Shown in pieces: positions 42,335 to 51,865 of a stretch of DNA of 64,000 nt (within the stretch, counting starts at the first letter, position 1; every line of letters starts with the position of its first letter). A program made the position numbers and the translations under genes. The DNA lies in assembly GCA_947489525.1 (NCBI GenBank), contig CANLDW010000001.1, positions 372,001-436,000 on the forward strand, written 5' to 3'. The notes below the pieces were generated by a model. It saw only the letters and a program-made list of their open reading frames with translations, did not search any database and had not been told where the DNA came from. Origin of the DNA: an uncultured Psychrobacter sp. (GTDB lineage Bacteria > Pseudomonadota > Gammaproteobacteria > Pseudomonadales > Moraxellaceae).

Positions 42335-44005
42335 TTAGAATACTCGGTTAAGGCCATTTAATGCCGCCACTCGGTACGCCTCTGCCATTGTCGGATAGTT
42401 AAAAGTGGTATTAACAAAGTACTCAAGCGTGTTATTAGACTTCATAACTGCCTGTCCAATGTGGATAATCTCTGAGGCATGATTGCCGTAGCAATGAATG
42501 CCGAGTATCTCCAAAGTCTCGCGGTGAAAAAGTATTTTAAGAACGCCGGTGCGCTCACCAATAATCTGCGCGCGTGCTAAGTGCTTAAAGAACGCCTGCC
42601 CAACTTCATAAGGTACCTTTTCATCCGTCAGCTCTTGCTCGGTTTTACCGATACTTGAGATCTCAGGGATCGTATAGATACCTGTCGGTACACTTGATAC
42701 GGGTTCAGCATCGCTATCGCCAACCATAAACGCCGCCGCGCAGCGTCCTTGGTCATAAGCGGCAGAGGCAAGCGATGGCCAACCAATAACGTCGCCAGCA
42801 GCGTAGATATTTGCAACCTCAGTGCGATACGTATCATCGACTTTGAGCTGACCACGGCTATTGGCTTTTAGACCGATAGCCTCAAGATTTAGCCCTTCGG
42901 TATTGCCTGAGCGACCATTTGACCAAAGAATAGCGTCAGATTTAATTTTCTTACCACTTTTTAGATGCAGGATCACACAATCATTGTGAGTTTCAAGATG
43001 ATCAATCTCTTCATTGTTTCGTATTAAAACCCCAAATTGCCTAAAGTCGTGCGCAAGAGCATCGCTAATCTCATTATCAAGATAGCTAAGGAGTTTGCCT
43101 TGATTATTAATTAGATCCACTTTATAGCCAAGACCGGTAAAGATAGAAGCGTACTCGCAGCCAATCACTCCTGCGCCGTAGATGATAATCTTTCTAACCA
43201 CGTAATCCATTTGCAAAATTTTATCCGAGTCAAATACACGCGGATGATCAAAATCTAAGATCTCAGGACGATACGGACGACTGCCTACGGTAATAATGGC
43301 TTTATTAAAGGTGATGGTTTCAAATATATTGTCATCGGTCTCAATGCGCAAGGTGTGATCGTCCACAAAACTGGCCCAGCCTTGAATGACATCAATACGA
43401 TTGCGCTCATAAAAACGCGTGTGCGTACTGACCTGATTGCGAATAACACGGCGCGCATTCGCCAGCACCTTATTAAGTGGGACTTGCTGATACTCCATCG
43501 CTTTGGTGAACATAGGATCACGGCGAAAGTTAATCAGGTTAAATACTGACTGGCGTAGCGCTTTACTCGGAATTGTACCGACGTGGGTAGAGTTACCTCC
43601 GACTTGCTCACGTGGATCGACAACGACGACCTTTTTGCCTGACTTAGTCAGTTTCATTGCAGCCGCCTCACCTGCAGGGCCTGCCCCTAGTACGACTGCA
43701 TCGTATTCATAATCGTGCTTATCGCCTTTTATTCGCTGCGAGTCTTTGGTAAAGCCCGACTTAATATCGATACGTGTGTCATCGAGCGGGTTGACCAGAT
43801 CAGGGTGCTGCATGATATCTTCGGTGACTTGCGCGTGCGTCTGCTCAATCTTCTCTTTTTTACTCTGATCGCGCGTCTGTTCAGGCAGCGCAACTTTGCC
43901 GCCTTCTTTATTTGAGACTTCCGTCTGCGTATCTTCGCCGATATTATTGGTATCGTCGTGATTGATCGCTTTATTATTCTTATCCGTTGTTTTTTTATCA
44001 GTCAT
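42335..44005 (-). CDS. sthA: Soluble pyridine nucleotide transhydrogenase
   Basis: SthA is a FAD enzyme that exchanges reducing equivalents between NADPH and NAD+. From residue about 98 the protein matches SthA along its length: FAD motif [16 protein letters not shown], the region [19 protein letters not shown] motif [15 protein letters not shown], and the C-terminal signature [22 protein letters not shown]. Two things are odd. There is an extra N-terminal segment of about 97 polar residues (Lys/Asp/Asn/Thr-rich), giving 556 aa against about 465. The single cysteine kept in E. coli SthA (GGGCTHWG) is serine here. Like other SthA it lacks the disulfide pair of related reductases. Confidence 0.93.
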   Translation of the reverse strand: MTDKKTTDKNNKAINHDDTNNIGEDTQTEVSNKEGGKVALPEQTRDQSKKEKIEQTHAQVTEDIMQHPDLVNPLDDTRIDIKSGFTKDSQRIKGDKHDYEYDAVVLGAGPAGEAAAMKLTKSGKKVVVVDPREQVGGNSTHVGTIPSKALRQSVFNLINFRRDPMFTKAMEYQQVPLNKVLANARRVIRNQVSTHTRFYERNRIDVIQGWASFVDDHTLRIETDDNIFETITFNKAIITVGSRPYRPEILDFDHPRVFDSDKILQMDYVVRKIIIYGAGVIGCEYASIFTGLGYKVDLINNQGKLLSYLDNEISDALAHDFRQFGVLIRNNEEIDHLETHNDCVILHLKSGKKIKSDAILWSNGRSGNTEGLNLEAIGLKANSRGQLKVDDTYRTEVANIYAAGDVIGWPSLASAAYDQGRCAAAFMVGDSDAEPVSSVPTGIYTIPEISSIGKTEQELTDEKVPYEVGQAFFKHLARAQIIGERTGVLKILFHRETLEILGIHCYGNHASEIIHIGQAVMKSNNTLEYFVNTTFNYPTMAEAYRVAALNGLNRVF

Positions 44006-44121
44006 GTTGTCCTCTTTGAGCTGTTATTGACGGTTCAACTTGTGGTGTTCACCATAGGGACGAGCTTATATATTGCAATGCAGGCTACTGAACCACTAGC
44101 TACCGATTATGGCACAAAACC

Positions 44122-45018
44122 TTAGCCAATACGGCGTTTGAGACCTGTCATTTGTAGTATGCGTGTGGCGATCTCTTCGACCGACATCTCAGATACATCA
44201 AGGCTTGGAATACCTTGGGAGATATAGATACCTTGTATCGCTCGCTGCTCTTGCTGCACTTGCTGATAGCTTGAATAGCGACTACCGGCGCGGCGCTCTT
44301 GCCGAATCTTTACTAAACGATCGGTATCAATGAGCAAACCAAACAATTTGTCTTTGTGCTCACGCAGTGATTTTGGCAGCTGATTATCATAAAGATCGTC
44401 CTCAGTGAGCGGATAGTTAGCCGCACGTATGCCAAATTGTAGCGCTAAATACAAAGATGTCGGCGTCTTGCCAGAGCGTGATACACCAATCAGAATGATA
44501 TCAGCAGCACTGTAGTGACGCGTGCGCGCCCCATCATCATTATCGAGCGCAAAATGTACCGCATCGATACGCTCTTTATAGGTCTCGGAGTCGACATTGT
44601 CGTGGGCGTGACCTGAATGTCCATCGGGCTCAACACCCGTCTCCTCTGCAATACGTCCTATTAAGCCCTCATACATATCGAGGTTGCAGCCGTGGGCGGA
44701 GTTGATTTTTTCGCGGATCTCAGGGCTGACAATGGTATCAAATACCAGCGGTAGTAAGCCATCACGCTGATAGGCGATATTGATCTGCTCGACAGCATCT
44801 TCAGCGCGCTCTAGCGTATCAACGTAAGGTAATACTCTAGTCTCAAAGGGCACGGAGGCAAATTGACTCAAAATCGAGCGTCCAAGCGTCTCGGCAGTAA
44901 TGGCCGTACCATCAGAGATAAAAAACGCGCTTCTAATAGCTTGGGAGTTATCTAAGCTCAACGCATGACGGTTTTGAATCGTAGGATTACTCTGTTCTGA
45001 TGAATGAGCTGCTTGCAT
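44122..45018 (-). CDS. ppsR: PEP synthase regulatory protein (bifunctional kinase/pyrophosphorylase)
   Basis: This 298-aa protein of the DUF299/PSRP family inactivates PEP synthase by ADP-dependent phosphorylation and reactivates it by Pi-dependent dephosphorylation. The N-terminal segment FFISDGTAITAETLGRSILSQF and the P-loop VSRSGKTPTSLYLALQFGIRAANYPL are diagnostic. LFGLLIDTDRLVKIRQERR and a C-terminal SVEEIATRILQ also fit. It is divergent from ppsA across 549 bp, the usual regulator-target arrangement, so the target assignment is well supported. Confidence 0.94.
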   Translation of the reverse strand: MQAAHSSEQSNPTIQNRHALSLDNSQAIRSAFFISDGTAITAETLGRSILSQFASVPFETRVLPYVDTLERAEDAVEQINIAYQRDGLLPLVFDTIVSPEIREKINSAHGCNLDMYEGLIGRIAEETGVEPDGHSGHAHDNVDSETYKERIDAVHFALDNDDGARTRHYSAADIILIGVSRSGKTPTSLYLALQFGIRAANYPLTEDDLYDNQLPKSLREHKDKLFGLLIDTDRLVKIRQERRAGSRYSSYQQVQQEQRAIQGIYISQGIPSLDVSEMSVEEIATRILQMTGLKRRIG

Positions 45019-45567
45019 AGCGTCGATACCCTCATAAACATAAACGTTGATCGCTGTTTTTATAACATAGGTTTTTATAACATAGTTTTATGCAGCGTTA
45101 TTTGTGACTATATCTGTGCCTGATATTATACGCATAATCAGGTCTCAATAGTAACTGATGTTATGATTAAGCCGTAAAATTGAACAGGCTGTGATAAGAA
45201 TTACGAGACAAAATGTTGCTCGTACCTTACCCTTGTATTGAAGACTTATAGCGACCGCTCAAAAATCTAAGCACCTATGAGTAAAGGCTATTTATAACTG
45301 CCCTTTTTAAAGCGTATTATAACGACTATAAAAAAATCTGATTCTTCGCTCTCATCTCCTACACGTCTTTATCCATAAGCAACTCTTATAGGCGGCTTGT
45401 GTTATTATTTTTGAAATAATAACAGCGCAAAGACCCATTTGTCTTGAAATTTAGAGTTTGCATCTTTTTACTCATTTTTTTGTGATAACTACTCGAAATT
45501 ATTTAAATATAGCGTTATAATCCACCATTATAATCTTTACTAAATAACCTTATTTTCTGGAGTTATC
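45019..45567. other. Divergent intergenic region ppsR / ppsA
   Basis: This 549-bp AT-rich region has no credible gene. It holds a perfect 15-bp tandem duplication at 45056-45085 and two TATAAT boxes at 45516-45521 and 45529-45534 that could be -10 elements for ppsA. No good -35 matches were found. Confidence 0.6.
45056..45085. repeat. 15-bp perfect tandem duplication
   Basis: GTTTTTATAACATAG occurs at 45056-45070 and again at 45071-45085 without change, just upstream of ppsR. Confidence 0.92.
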
Positions 45568-47952
45568 ATGGCAGCGCAATCCACAGCACTTGTAATTAAC
45601 CTTGATCAGTTAGGAAAAGATGACATTGAGATGGTCGGCGGCAAGAATGCCTCGCTAGGTGAGATGATCAGTCACCTATCTGATTTAGGCGTTAGTGTTC
45701 CTGGCGGTTTTGCTACTACCTCAAACGCGTTTAACCGTTTTTTGAACGAGACGGGTCTACTCGATAAGATCAACAGCGAGCTTAAAACCTTAGACGTCAA
45801 CGACGTGACTAAGCTTGCCGCAACGGGTAAAAAGATTCGTAACTGGATCATCGAGCAAGAGTTGCCAAAAGATCTTGAAGCAGACGTGCGCGAAGCTTTC
45901 GAGAAGATGAGCGACGGTCAAGATATCGCTGTTGCTGTACGCTCTTCTGCCACCGCTGAAGATTTGCCAGATGCTTCGTTTGCCGGTCAACAAGAGACGT
46001 TCTTGAACATTCGCGGTATCGATAACGTACTGATTGCGATCAAAGAAGTCTTTGCCTCGCTATACAATGATCGCGCTATCTCTTATCGCGTCCATAAAGG
46101 CTTTGAGCACGAAGGCGTTGCGCTATCTGCTGCGGTACAACGTATGGTGCGCTCAGAGACAGGCGCGGCGGGCGTTATGTTTACGCTTGACACCGAAAGC
46201 GGCTTTGATCAAGTGGTGTTTATCACCTCAAGCTATGGTCTTGGTGAGATGGTAGTCCAAGGCGCGGTCAATCCAGATGAGTTCTATTTATCAAAGCGCT
46301 TACTTGCAGATGGCAAACCTGCAGTTATCCGCCGTAACTTAGGTAGTAAGCATAAAAAGATGATCTATGGCGATGAAGGCAGTACTGGCAAATCAGTCAA
46401 AGTCGTCGATGTCGAAAAACAAGAGCGCATGCAGTTCTCTTTAACGACTGACGAGCTAAATTCTCTAGCCAAGCAAGCGGTCACTATTGAAAAGCACTAC
46501 GGTCAAGCGATGGATATCGAATGGGCAAAAGACGGTGACAGCGGTGAGATATTTATCGTACAGGCGCGTCCTGAGACGGTTAAGAGCCGTCAAGACAGTA
46601 ATGTTATGGAGCGCTACGTCATTAATACTGGCGATGCAAAGGTCTTGTGCGAAGGACGCTCGATCGGTCAGCGTATCGGTTCAGGCAAAGTGCGTGTCGT
46701 TAGCAACTTAAACGAGATGGACAAAGTAGAAGATGGCGACGTATTAGTCTCAGACATGACGGATCCGGATTGGGAACCGGTCATGAAGCGCGCGTCTGCC
46801 ATTATTACTAATCGCGGTGGCCGTACTTGTCACGCCGCTATCATCGCCCGTGAGCTTGGCGTGCCCGCTATCGTTGGCTGCGGTAATGCCACTGAATTAC
46901 TGGTCGATGGTCAAGAGGTTACTGCCTCTTGCGCTGAGGGTGACACCGGTTTTATCTATGAAGGTTTAATTGATTTTGATGTACAAACCAACTCGATTGA
47001 GTCTATGCCAGAGCTGGCTTTTAAGATTATGATGAACGTCGGTAACCCTGACCGTGCTTTTTCGTTCACTCAGATGCCTAACGAAGGTATTGGTCTTGCT
47101 CGTCTTGAGTTTATCATTAACCGTATGATTGGTGTGCATCCAAAAGCGCTACTTAACATGAACAGCTTGCCACGCGAGATATCCCAAGCGATCAGCGAGC
47201 GCATTGCTGGTTACGCCTCTCCTGTCGACTTCTACGTTGACAAGTTGGTTGAAGGCATCTCGACGCTTGCTGTTGCCTTTATGGATCAGCCAGTGATTGT
47301 ACGCATGTCGGATTTTAAATCAAACGAATACGCAAACCTTTTAGGCGGTAAGCTATATGAGCCGTCGGAGGAGAACCCCATGCTGGGTTTCCGCGGCGCC
47401 AGTCGTTACGTCTCAGATAACTTCCGTGATTGCTTTGAGCTTGAGTGTAAAGCGCTCAAACGCGTACGCGATGAGATGGGTCTGACCAACGTTGAGATTA
47501 TGATTCCATTTGTGCGTACGGTTGGTGAGGCGGCGCAGGTCATTGAGCTATTAGAAAAAAATGGTCTAAAACGTGGTGAGAATGGTTTGCGCGTCATCAT
47601 GATGTGCGAGCTGCCAACCAATGCCTTGCTTGCTGAGGAGTTCCTTGAGCACTTCGACGGCTTCTCTATTGGTTCAAACGATTTGACACAGCTGACCCTT
47701 GGTTTAGATCGTGATTCGGGTATCGTCTCTCATCTGTTTGATGAGCGTGATGCAGCAGTCAAAAAACTGTTGTCTATGGCGATTAATGCGTGCCGCAAAC
47801 AGAACAAGTACATAGGTATCTGTGGTCAAGGTCCATCCGATCACCCAGATCTAGCGTACTGGCTCATGGAGCAAGGCATCAACTCCGTATCACTCAATCC
47901 GGACTCAGTGCTTGATACCTGGTTCTTCTTAGCGGATGAAGAAGTTAAATAA
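45568..47952 (+). CDS. ppsA: Phosphoenolpyruvate synthase
   Basis: PpsA converts pyruvate and ATP to PEP, AMP and phosphate, the entry to gluconeogenesis. At 794 aa it has the expected length. The N-terminal ATP-grasp domain begins [12 protein letters not shown] and contains [25 protein letters not shown]. The central phosphohistidine domain has the catalytic His422 in [15 protein letters not shown]. The C-terminal PEP-binding barrel has Cys752 in [12 protein letters not shown] and the preceding [14 protein letters not shown] motif. GGAG precedes the ATG. It is regulated post-translationally by the divergent ppsR product. Confidence 0.97.
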   Translation: MAAQSTALVINLDQLGKDDIEMVGGKNASLGEMISHLSDLGVSVPGGFATTSNAFNRFLNETGLLDKINSELKTLDVNDVTKLAATGKKIRNWIIEQELPKDLEADVREAFEKMSDGQDIAVAVRSSATAEDLPDASFAGQQETFLNIRGIDNVLIAIKEVFASLYNDRAISYRVHKGFEHEGVALSAAVQRMVRSETGAAGVMFTLDTESGFDQVVFITSSYGLGEMVVQGAVNPDEFYLSKRLLADGKPAVIRRNLGSKHKKMIYGDEGSTGKSVKVVDVEKQERMQFSLTTDELNSLAKQAVTIEKHYGQAMDIEWAKDGDSGEIFIVQARPETVKSRQDSNVMERYVINTGDAKVLCEGRSIGQRIGSGKVRVVSNLNEMDKVEDGDVLVSDMTDPDWEPVMKRASAIITNRGGRTCHAAIIARELGVPAIVGCGNATELLVDGQEVTASCAEGDTGFIYEGLIDFDVQTNSIESMPELAFKIMMNVGNPDRAFSFTQMPNEGIGLARLEFIINRMIGVHPKALLNMNSLPREISQAISERIAGYASPVDFYVDKLVEGISTLAVAFMDQPVIVRMSDFKSNEYANLLGGKLYEPSEENPMLGFRGASRYVSDNFRDCFELECKALKRVRDEMGLTNVEIMIPFVRTVGEAAQVIELLEKNGLKRGENGLRVIMMCELPTNALLAEEFLEHFDGFSIGSNDLTQLTLGLDRDSGIVSHLFDERDAAVKKLLSMAINACRKQNKYIGICGQGPSDHPDLAYWLMEQGINSVSLNPDSVLDTWFFLADEEVK

Positions 47953-47991
47953 GCGCTAAGACAGCAGTGCTTGAGTCGTACCTTTTTAGTT

Positions 47992-48024
47992 GAAATTATA
48001 GTTATTTTGAGATTATAGTTATTA
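47992..48024. repeat. 17-bp imperfect tandem duplication
   Basis: GAAATTATAGTTATTTT is followed by GAGATTATAGTTATTA, sharing all but about one base of the overlap. It lies between ppsA and the RDD-protein gene. Confidence 0.8.
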
Positions 48025-48156
48025 GGGTTTGGCTGCTTATTATCTTTTGTTATGATGATAGGCAGGCAGACCCTAAGTTATATTGATATTGAGGTTATCT
48101 TTGCTTGTGAATAGTAAATGTGACCCAATACAATACTAGATAAGATATCACTAACC

Positions 48157-49134
48157 ATGCAGGCAACTATGCAGATTTTTTTGGCTCGAAACAACGTTCA
48201 AGCGGGTCCTTATGACCTAGATCAACTTAATATTATGCTCAGATCTGGTGAAGTCGTGCTGGATGATTTGATGTGGCATGACGGCTTAGCTCAGTGGCAG
48301 CGCGTCGGTGATTTGACGCAAAATCAGCAGTACTACCGGCCAGCAGCTACAAATACTGCTGCGCCTAATGATTCTATAATCAACAATGTCACTGTCTTTC
48401 CTGAAGACACTGCTACTGATAATACCAGTAAAGATAATGTCTCCATAGATAGGCTATACGGCAAGCCTGAACGTCCAAAGTCGCCGACCAAAGGCGGTAT
48501 GACGACAAATCGCTCTGCATCTAAAAATGTATCGCTTAGTAAAAACAATAAAGTTAAAGCACTACCTAAAGATAAAGTCGTTGGTGATGTTGTCCTTGCG
48601 CCTATTATGTCGCGTGTACTAGCCACAGCGCTCAATGCTCTATTATATGTTCTAGCTATCTTTCCACTAGTTCTAGCGCTGACCAAACTTGATATCGACT
48701 ATACTAAGTTTCAAAATATCCAAAATATGGACGCCGCGTATCAGTACTCTATGACCTTGGTAGAGAGTATCCCTAGCGGTACATTGATGATATCGCAGGC
48801 GATGATATTTGGTTTGTTTGCGCTACAATTGCTATTTATTGTCTTGCGCGGGCAATCCATTGGTAAAGTGATTACAGGTATTCGGGTAGTGGATCAAACC
48901 ACCCACCGTCTGCCTTCTCTGCTAAAACTTGTGGGTATACGTACTCTAGTCTTGTTTGTTATCTATAACGTGCTGTTTTCTTTTACTAGCTTTTTAGGCT
49001 TTATTGTCGTCGCTATTCATTACTACATGGCATCCAAAAGTGCTGAGAATATAGGCTGGCACGATAAGCTTGCCAAAACTTTAGTAGTTAAAGCCGATAG
49101 TAGTCAGCTGGTTAAAACCCCTAAAGTAAAATAA
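48157..49134 (+). CDS. GYF-like/RDD-family membrane protein
   Basis: This is a 325-aa inner-membrane protein. Residues about 1-60 form a GYF_2-type domain (FLARNNVQAGPYDLDQLNIMLRSGEV, then DLMWHDGLAQWQRVGDL). A polar linker of about 80 residues follows. The RDD domain begins APIMSRVLATALNALLYVLAI, with the family's Arg and Asp positions, a second helix around LFALQLLFIVLRGQSIGKVITGIRVV and a third around LFVIYNVLFSF. RDD proteins are proposed transporters or membrane adaptors. An in-frame ATG at 48169 is an alternative start. It ends at a clean terminator before the ribosomal operon. Confidence 0.85.
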   Translation: MQATMQIFLARNNVQAGPYDLDQLNIMLRSGEVVLDDLMWHDGLAQWQRVGDLTQNQQYYRPAATNTAAPNDSIINNVTVFPEDTATDNTSKDNVSIDRLYGKPERPKSPTKGGMTTNRSASKNVSLSKNNKVKALPKDKVVGDVVLAPIMSRVLATALNALLYVLAIFPLVLALTKLDIDYTKFQNIQNMDAAYQYSMTLVESIPSGTLMISQAMIFGLFALQLLFIVLRGQSIGKVITGIRVVDQTTHRLPSLLKLVGIRTLVLFVIYNVLFSFTSFLGFIVVAIHYYMASKSAENIGWHDKLAKTLVVKADSSQLVKTPKVK

Positions 49135-49157
49135 TGCATATGGTTTTATCTTACTTC

Positions 49158-49185
49158 AAGAGCCGCTTATTTAGCGGCTCTTTTT
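49158..49185 (+). terminator. Rho-independent terminator
   Basis: AGAGCCGCT / AGCGGCTCT with a TATTT loop and a T5 tract lies 25 bp after the RDD-protein stop. Confidence 0.88.
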
Positions 49186-49223
49186 ATAGCTGTATTTATA
49201 TCCACCTTGTACTACATTACCCT

Positions 49224-49252
49224 TTGTGTTCAGAGCCAAGGACTGCTATAAT
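49224..49252 (+). promoter_or_regulatory. Likely promoter of the rpsF-rpsR-rplI operon
   Basis: There is a perfect -10 TATAAT at 49247-49252. A weak -35 TTGTGT lies at 49224-49229 with the optimal 17-bp spacer. The resulting leader of about 130 nt could carry autogenous control, but I see no defined structure. Confidence 0.5.
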
Positions 49253-49388
49253 ACGGCGCTTTATATCCTAAGCTTCGACCTTGTTTTTTGTATTTATTTT
49301 TACTTATAACTATACAAGTCAAGTTTACCTTATAAATCTCCTTGCTATCAGCATAGGGTTGATAGCTACTAATCCGTAAGGAGTCCAA

Positions 49389-49781
49389 ATGCGACATTAC
49401 GAGCTGGTGTTAATTGTACACCCAGACCAAAGCGACCAAGTGGTTGGCATGGTCGAGCGTTATATCAAGTTAGTGCAAGACAATGGCGGCGCTATTCACC
49501 GCTTAGAAGATTGGGGTCGCCGTCAACTGGCCTATCCAATCAACAAGATTCACAAAGCTCATTACGTTTTATTCAATATTGAAACTGATGGTGAGACGCT
49601 AGCTGAGCTTGAAGAGTTATTCCGTTACAACGATGCGATCATTCGTAGCCTAGTTATCCGCCGTGACGACGCAATCACTGAAGAGTCGCAGTTAGCTAAA
49701 AATGCCGATGAAAAACGCGCGCGTAAAGCTACTACTCGTCGTTCAGACAATAATGACGACAACGACAACAGTGAAGACTAA
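49389..49781 (+). CDS. rpsF: 30S ribosomal protein S6
   Basis: S6 binds 16S rRNA together with S18 on the platform of the small subunit. The 130-aa protein starts [18 protein letters not shown] and contains [30 protein letters not shown], the S6 signature. The last 30 residues are charged and Asp/Asn-rich ([14 protein letters not shown]), a tail typical of S6. AAGGAG lies close to the ATG. It is the first gene of rpsF-rpsR-rplI; priB, which lies between rpsF and rpsR in enterics, is absent. Confidence 0.98.
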   Translation: MRHYELVLIVHPDQSDQVVGMVERYIKLVQDNGGAIHRLEDWGRRQLAYPINKIHKAHYVLFNIETDGETLAELEELFRYNDAIIRSLVIRRDDAITEESQLAKNADEKRARKATTRRSDNNDDNDNSED

Positions 49782-49797
49782 TTAAAGGAGAATACTT

Positions 49798-50028
49798 ATG
49801 GCACGTTTCTATCGCCGTCGCAAATTCTGCCGTTTCACTGCTGAAGGCATCACTCACATCGATTATAAAGATGTTGAATTGCTAAAACAGTACATCAGTG
49901 ACAATGGTAAAATCGTACCTAGCCGTATTACAGGTACCTCTACTAAATACCAGCGTCAACTAGCGACCGCTATTAAGCAAGCTCGCTATCTTGCGCTACT
50001 TCCGTACACTGACAATCATCAGGGTTAA
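49798..50028 (+). CDS. rpsR: 30S ribosomal protein S18
   Basis: S18 is the small-subunit platform protein and partner of S6. The 76-aa sequence [18 protein letters not shown]...[13 protein letters not shown]...[19 protein letters not shown] covers the whole family. It lies 16 bp after rpsF with AAAGGAG before the ATG, so it is in the same operon. Confidence 0.98.
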   Translation: MARFYRRRKFCRFTAEGITHIDYKDVELLKQYISDNGKIVPSRITGTSTKYQRQLATAIKQARYLALLPYTDNHQG

Positions 50029-50048
50029 CCGTTAACTAGGAGTGACTC

Positions 50049-50558
50049 ATGCAAATTATTTTGTTACAGCGTATCGTCAACCTGGGTAAACTCGGTGAAA
50101 CTGTCGATGTAAAACCAGGTTACGGACGTAACTATCTTATACCGCAGGGTAAAGCACTACCTGCAACAAAAGCTAATATCGAGAAGTTTGAAGCACGCCG
50201 CGCGGAGCTCGAAGCTGAAGAAGCCAAAGAGATCGCCACTGCTCAAGCTCGTGCTGACGCTTTAACTGACGTCAATGTTATTATGCGCGCAAAATCAGGT
50301 GATGAAGGTAAACTATTCGGCTCTATCGGTACTCGTGATATCGCTGAGGCGTTAACCAATTCAGGACTTGAAGTTGATCGTGCTGAGATTAAGCTACCAG
50401 AAGGTACGCTACGTCAAATAGGCGAGTACAGTGTCGATATCCAGTTGCATCATGACGTAACGGCTACTATTCTTGTCACTATCCTCTCAGAAGATGGTGA
50501 TGACGAAGACCAAGCGGTTGACGAAGATGACGCTGTAGATACTAGCGAAGAAGGTTAG
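50049..50558 (+). CDS. rplI: 50S ribosomal protein L9
   Basis: L9 is the elongated large-subunit protein near the L1 stalk. The N-domain [36 protein letters not shown] is unmistakable. The long connecting helix and the C-domain ([29 protein letters not shown]) follow. At 169 aa it is about 20 residues longer than usual because of an acidic tail ([22 protein letters not shown]). It is last in the operon and ends at a strong terminator. Confidence 0.98.
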   Translation: MQIILLQRIVNLGKLGETVDVKPGYGRNYLIPQGKALPATKANIEKFEARRAELEAEEAKEIATAQARADALTDVNVIMRAKSGDEGKLFGSIGTRDIAEALTNSGLEVDRAEIKLPEGTLRQIGEYSVDIQLHHDVTATILVTILSEDGDDEDQAVDEDDAVDTSEEG

Positions 50559-50593
50559 GTCGTTAACAAATCTTATTAAATCTCTATCTCTAT

Positions 50594-50626
50594 AAAGCCA
50601 GTAACTTATGTTGCTGGCTTTTTTTG
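50594..50626 (+). terminator. Rho-independent terminator of the rpsF operon
   Basis: AAAGCCAGTAAC / GTTGCTGGCTTT forms a 12-bp stem with one T-G wobble, a TTAT loop and a T7 tract. Confidence 0.92.
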
Positions 50627-50851
50627 TGAACCGTCGAAGACCTCGCAGAATGCTTGAGATCCTTTACTATTTATTGTATATCGTCCTCAAATCCTTGTTT
50701 CCTGCCTAAGAAACTAAAGCGACATAAACCAGACAACTAATTGATACTTAAAGACAAACAACTACTGATAAAGTCGTATTTAGTATCCTTGATATATTTA
50801 GTATAATAAATATTCCTTGATAACGAACTATCATAATAAAGGAGCTAAGAT

Positions 50852-51091
50852 ATGATTCATACTGGCGATAAACTATTATGTACTCATGGCAATGGCGTTT
50901 ACCAAGAAGGTCATATTTATACCGTAGGTAGAATGGTTAGTGACCGTCATTTTCAATTGTTGACGGGTTATAATGATGATCATTGGTATGCTACCTTTGA
51001 TGATAATGGTATACATGTGCGCTTTGACGCAATGAAAACGCAGTATAGCGATGCTTGGTTTGACAAGGTTTATGACGAAGACATGGCATAG
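50852..51091 (+). CDS. Small protein of unknown function
   Basis: This is a 79-aa soluble protein with no family I recognise. It starts MIHTGDKLLCTHGNGVYQEG and is rich in aromatic, His and acidic residues (DDHWYATFDDNGIHVRFDAM, YSDAWFDKVYDED). The pattern of short beta strands suggests a small barrel of SH3/KOW size. An excellent AAAGGAG site and a terminator-like hairpin downstream (51186-51221) support a real gene. It is monocistronic. Confidence 0.7.
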   Translation: MIHTGDKLLCTHGNGVYQEGHIYTVGRMVSDRHFQLLTGYNDDHWYATFDDNGIHVRFDAMKTQYSDAWFDKVYDEDMA

Positions 51092-51183
51092 AGACTGTAC
51101 TATCTGTAAAATATCAAAATTGTAAAAACGTTAGAAAGTTAAAAAATTAGAAAGTGTATTTATTAGCTATTAATCATCGATAA

Positions 51184-51762
51184 TTACAGCGCTACTGCGC
51201 TAAGCAGTAGCGCTGTTTTTTGTCTATAACCAATCGGACGCGGCCAGTCAGCGGCAACTTGTGGCACTCCTTCTCTAGCAGCAAGCATTTTAGCCGCATT
51301 AATCCAGCCGGCGTGTCCGACGGCAAGTACTGACTCATCCTTGTCTTCTATCGAACACGCTTTTAGCCAACTCTCTATCTGCCCCTCTACCCGTGTAAAC
51401 AATTGCGCAACGCTCTCACCATGATAGGGTGCAGAATGCGCAAAATCAGCACACCACTCGTCGATAGCTTGCTTAGGAATGTCTGACCAAGACTGCCCAT
51501 CCCAAACCCCAAAGTCCAACTCTATCAAATCAGCCGCAACCTGACATTTAAAGCCTCTCTGTGCTAAAAGCTCACCTACCTTTAACGAGCGCTGCAAAGG
51601 ACTGACCCAAATCACCTTTGGCAGTTTATGCAGCCGCACAAAACGCTCAATTTGATTGGCAAGACGTTTAAGTTTGCGCGGATGGACGCCCATATCCGTT
51701 TGACCCAAACAAATGCCATTCGCAGCAAGCGGTTTGGGATGACGCCAAATGTATAGCTTCAT
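51184..51762 (-). CDS. cobC: Alpha-ribazole phosphatase-type histidine phosphatase
   Basis: This is a 192-aa histidine phosphatase of the phosphoglycerate-mutase-like superfamily. The active-site histidine is in LYIWRHPKP near the N-terminus. The second conserved region VWVSPLQRSLKVGELL, a FGVWDGQSWSDIP motif and the second histidine in VLAVGHAGWI are all visible. Its place directly downstream of cobS and cobT points to CobC, which removes the 5'-phosphate in nucleotide-loop assembly. The last ten codons form the left half of a hairpin that looks like a plus-strand terminator. Confidence 0.82.
   Translation of the reverse strand: MKLYIWRHPKPLAANGICLGQTDMGVHPRKLKRLANQIERFVRLHKLPKVIWVSPLQRSLKVGELLAQRGFKCQVAADLIELDFGVWDGQSWSDIPKQAIDEWCADFAHSAPYHGESVAQLFTRVEGQIESWLKACSIEDKDESVLAVGHAGWINAAKMLAAREGVPQVAADWPRPIGYRQKTALLLSAVAL
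51186..51221 (+). terminator. Plus-strand terminator embedded in the cobC 3' end
   Basis: ACAGCGCTACTGC / GCAGTAGCGCTGT is a perfect 13-bp stem with a 5-nt loop followed by T6 on the plus strand. It suits the convergent small gene at 50852-51091. The same bases encode the last residues of CobC. Confidence 0.8.
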
Positions 51763-51865
51763 GTTTGCACCTCAATAGACGTTAGTTGTATAGCCGATTC
51801 ACTTTAAAAGGGTTACCGTCCAGTGCTGCTGGTATTAATTTTAACAAATCAACATTATGCAAAAA

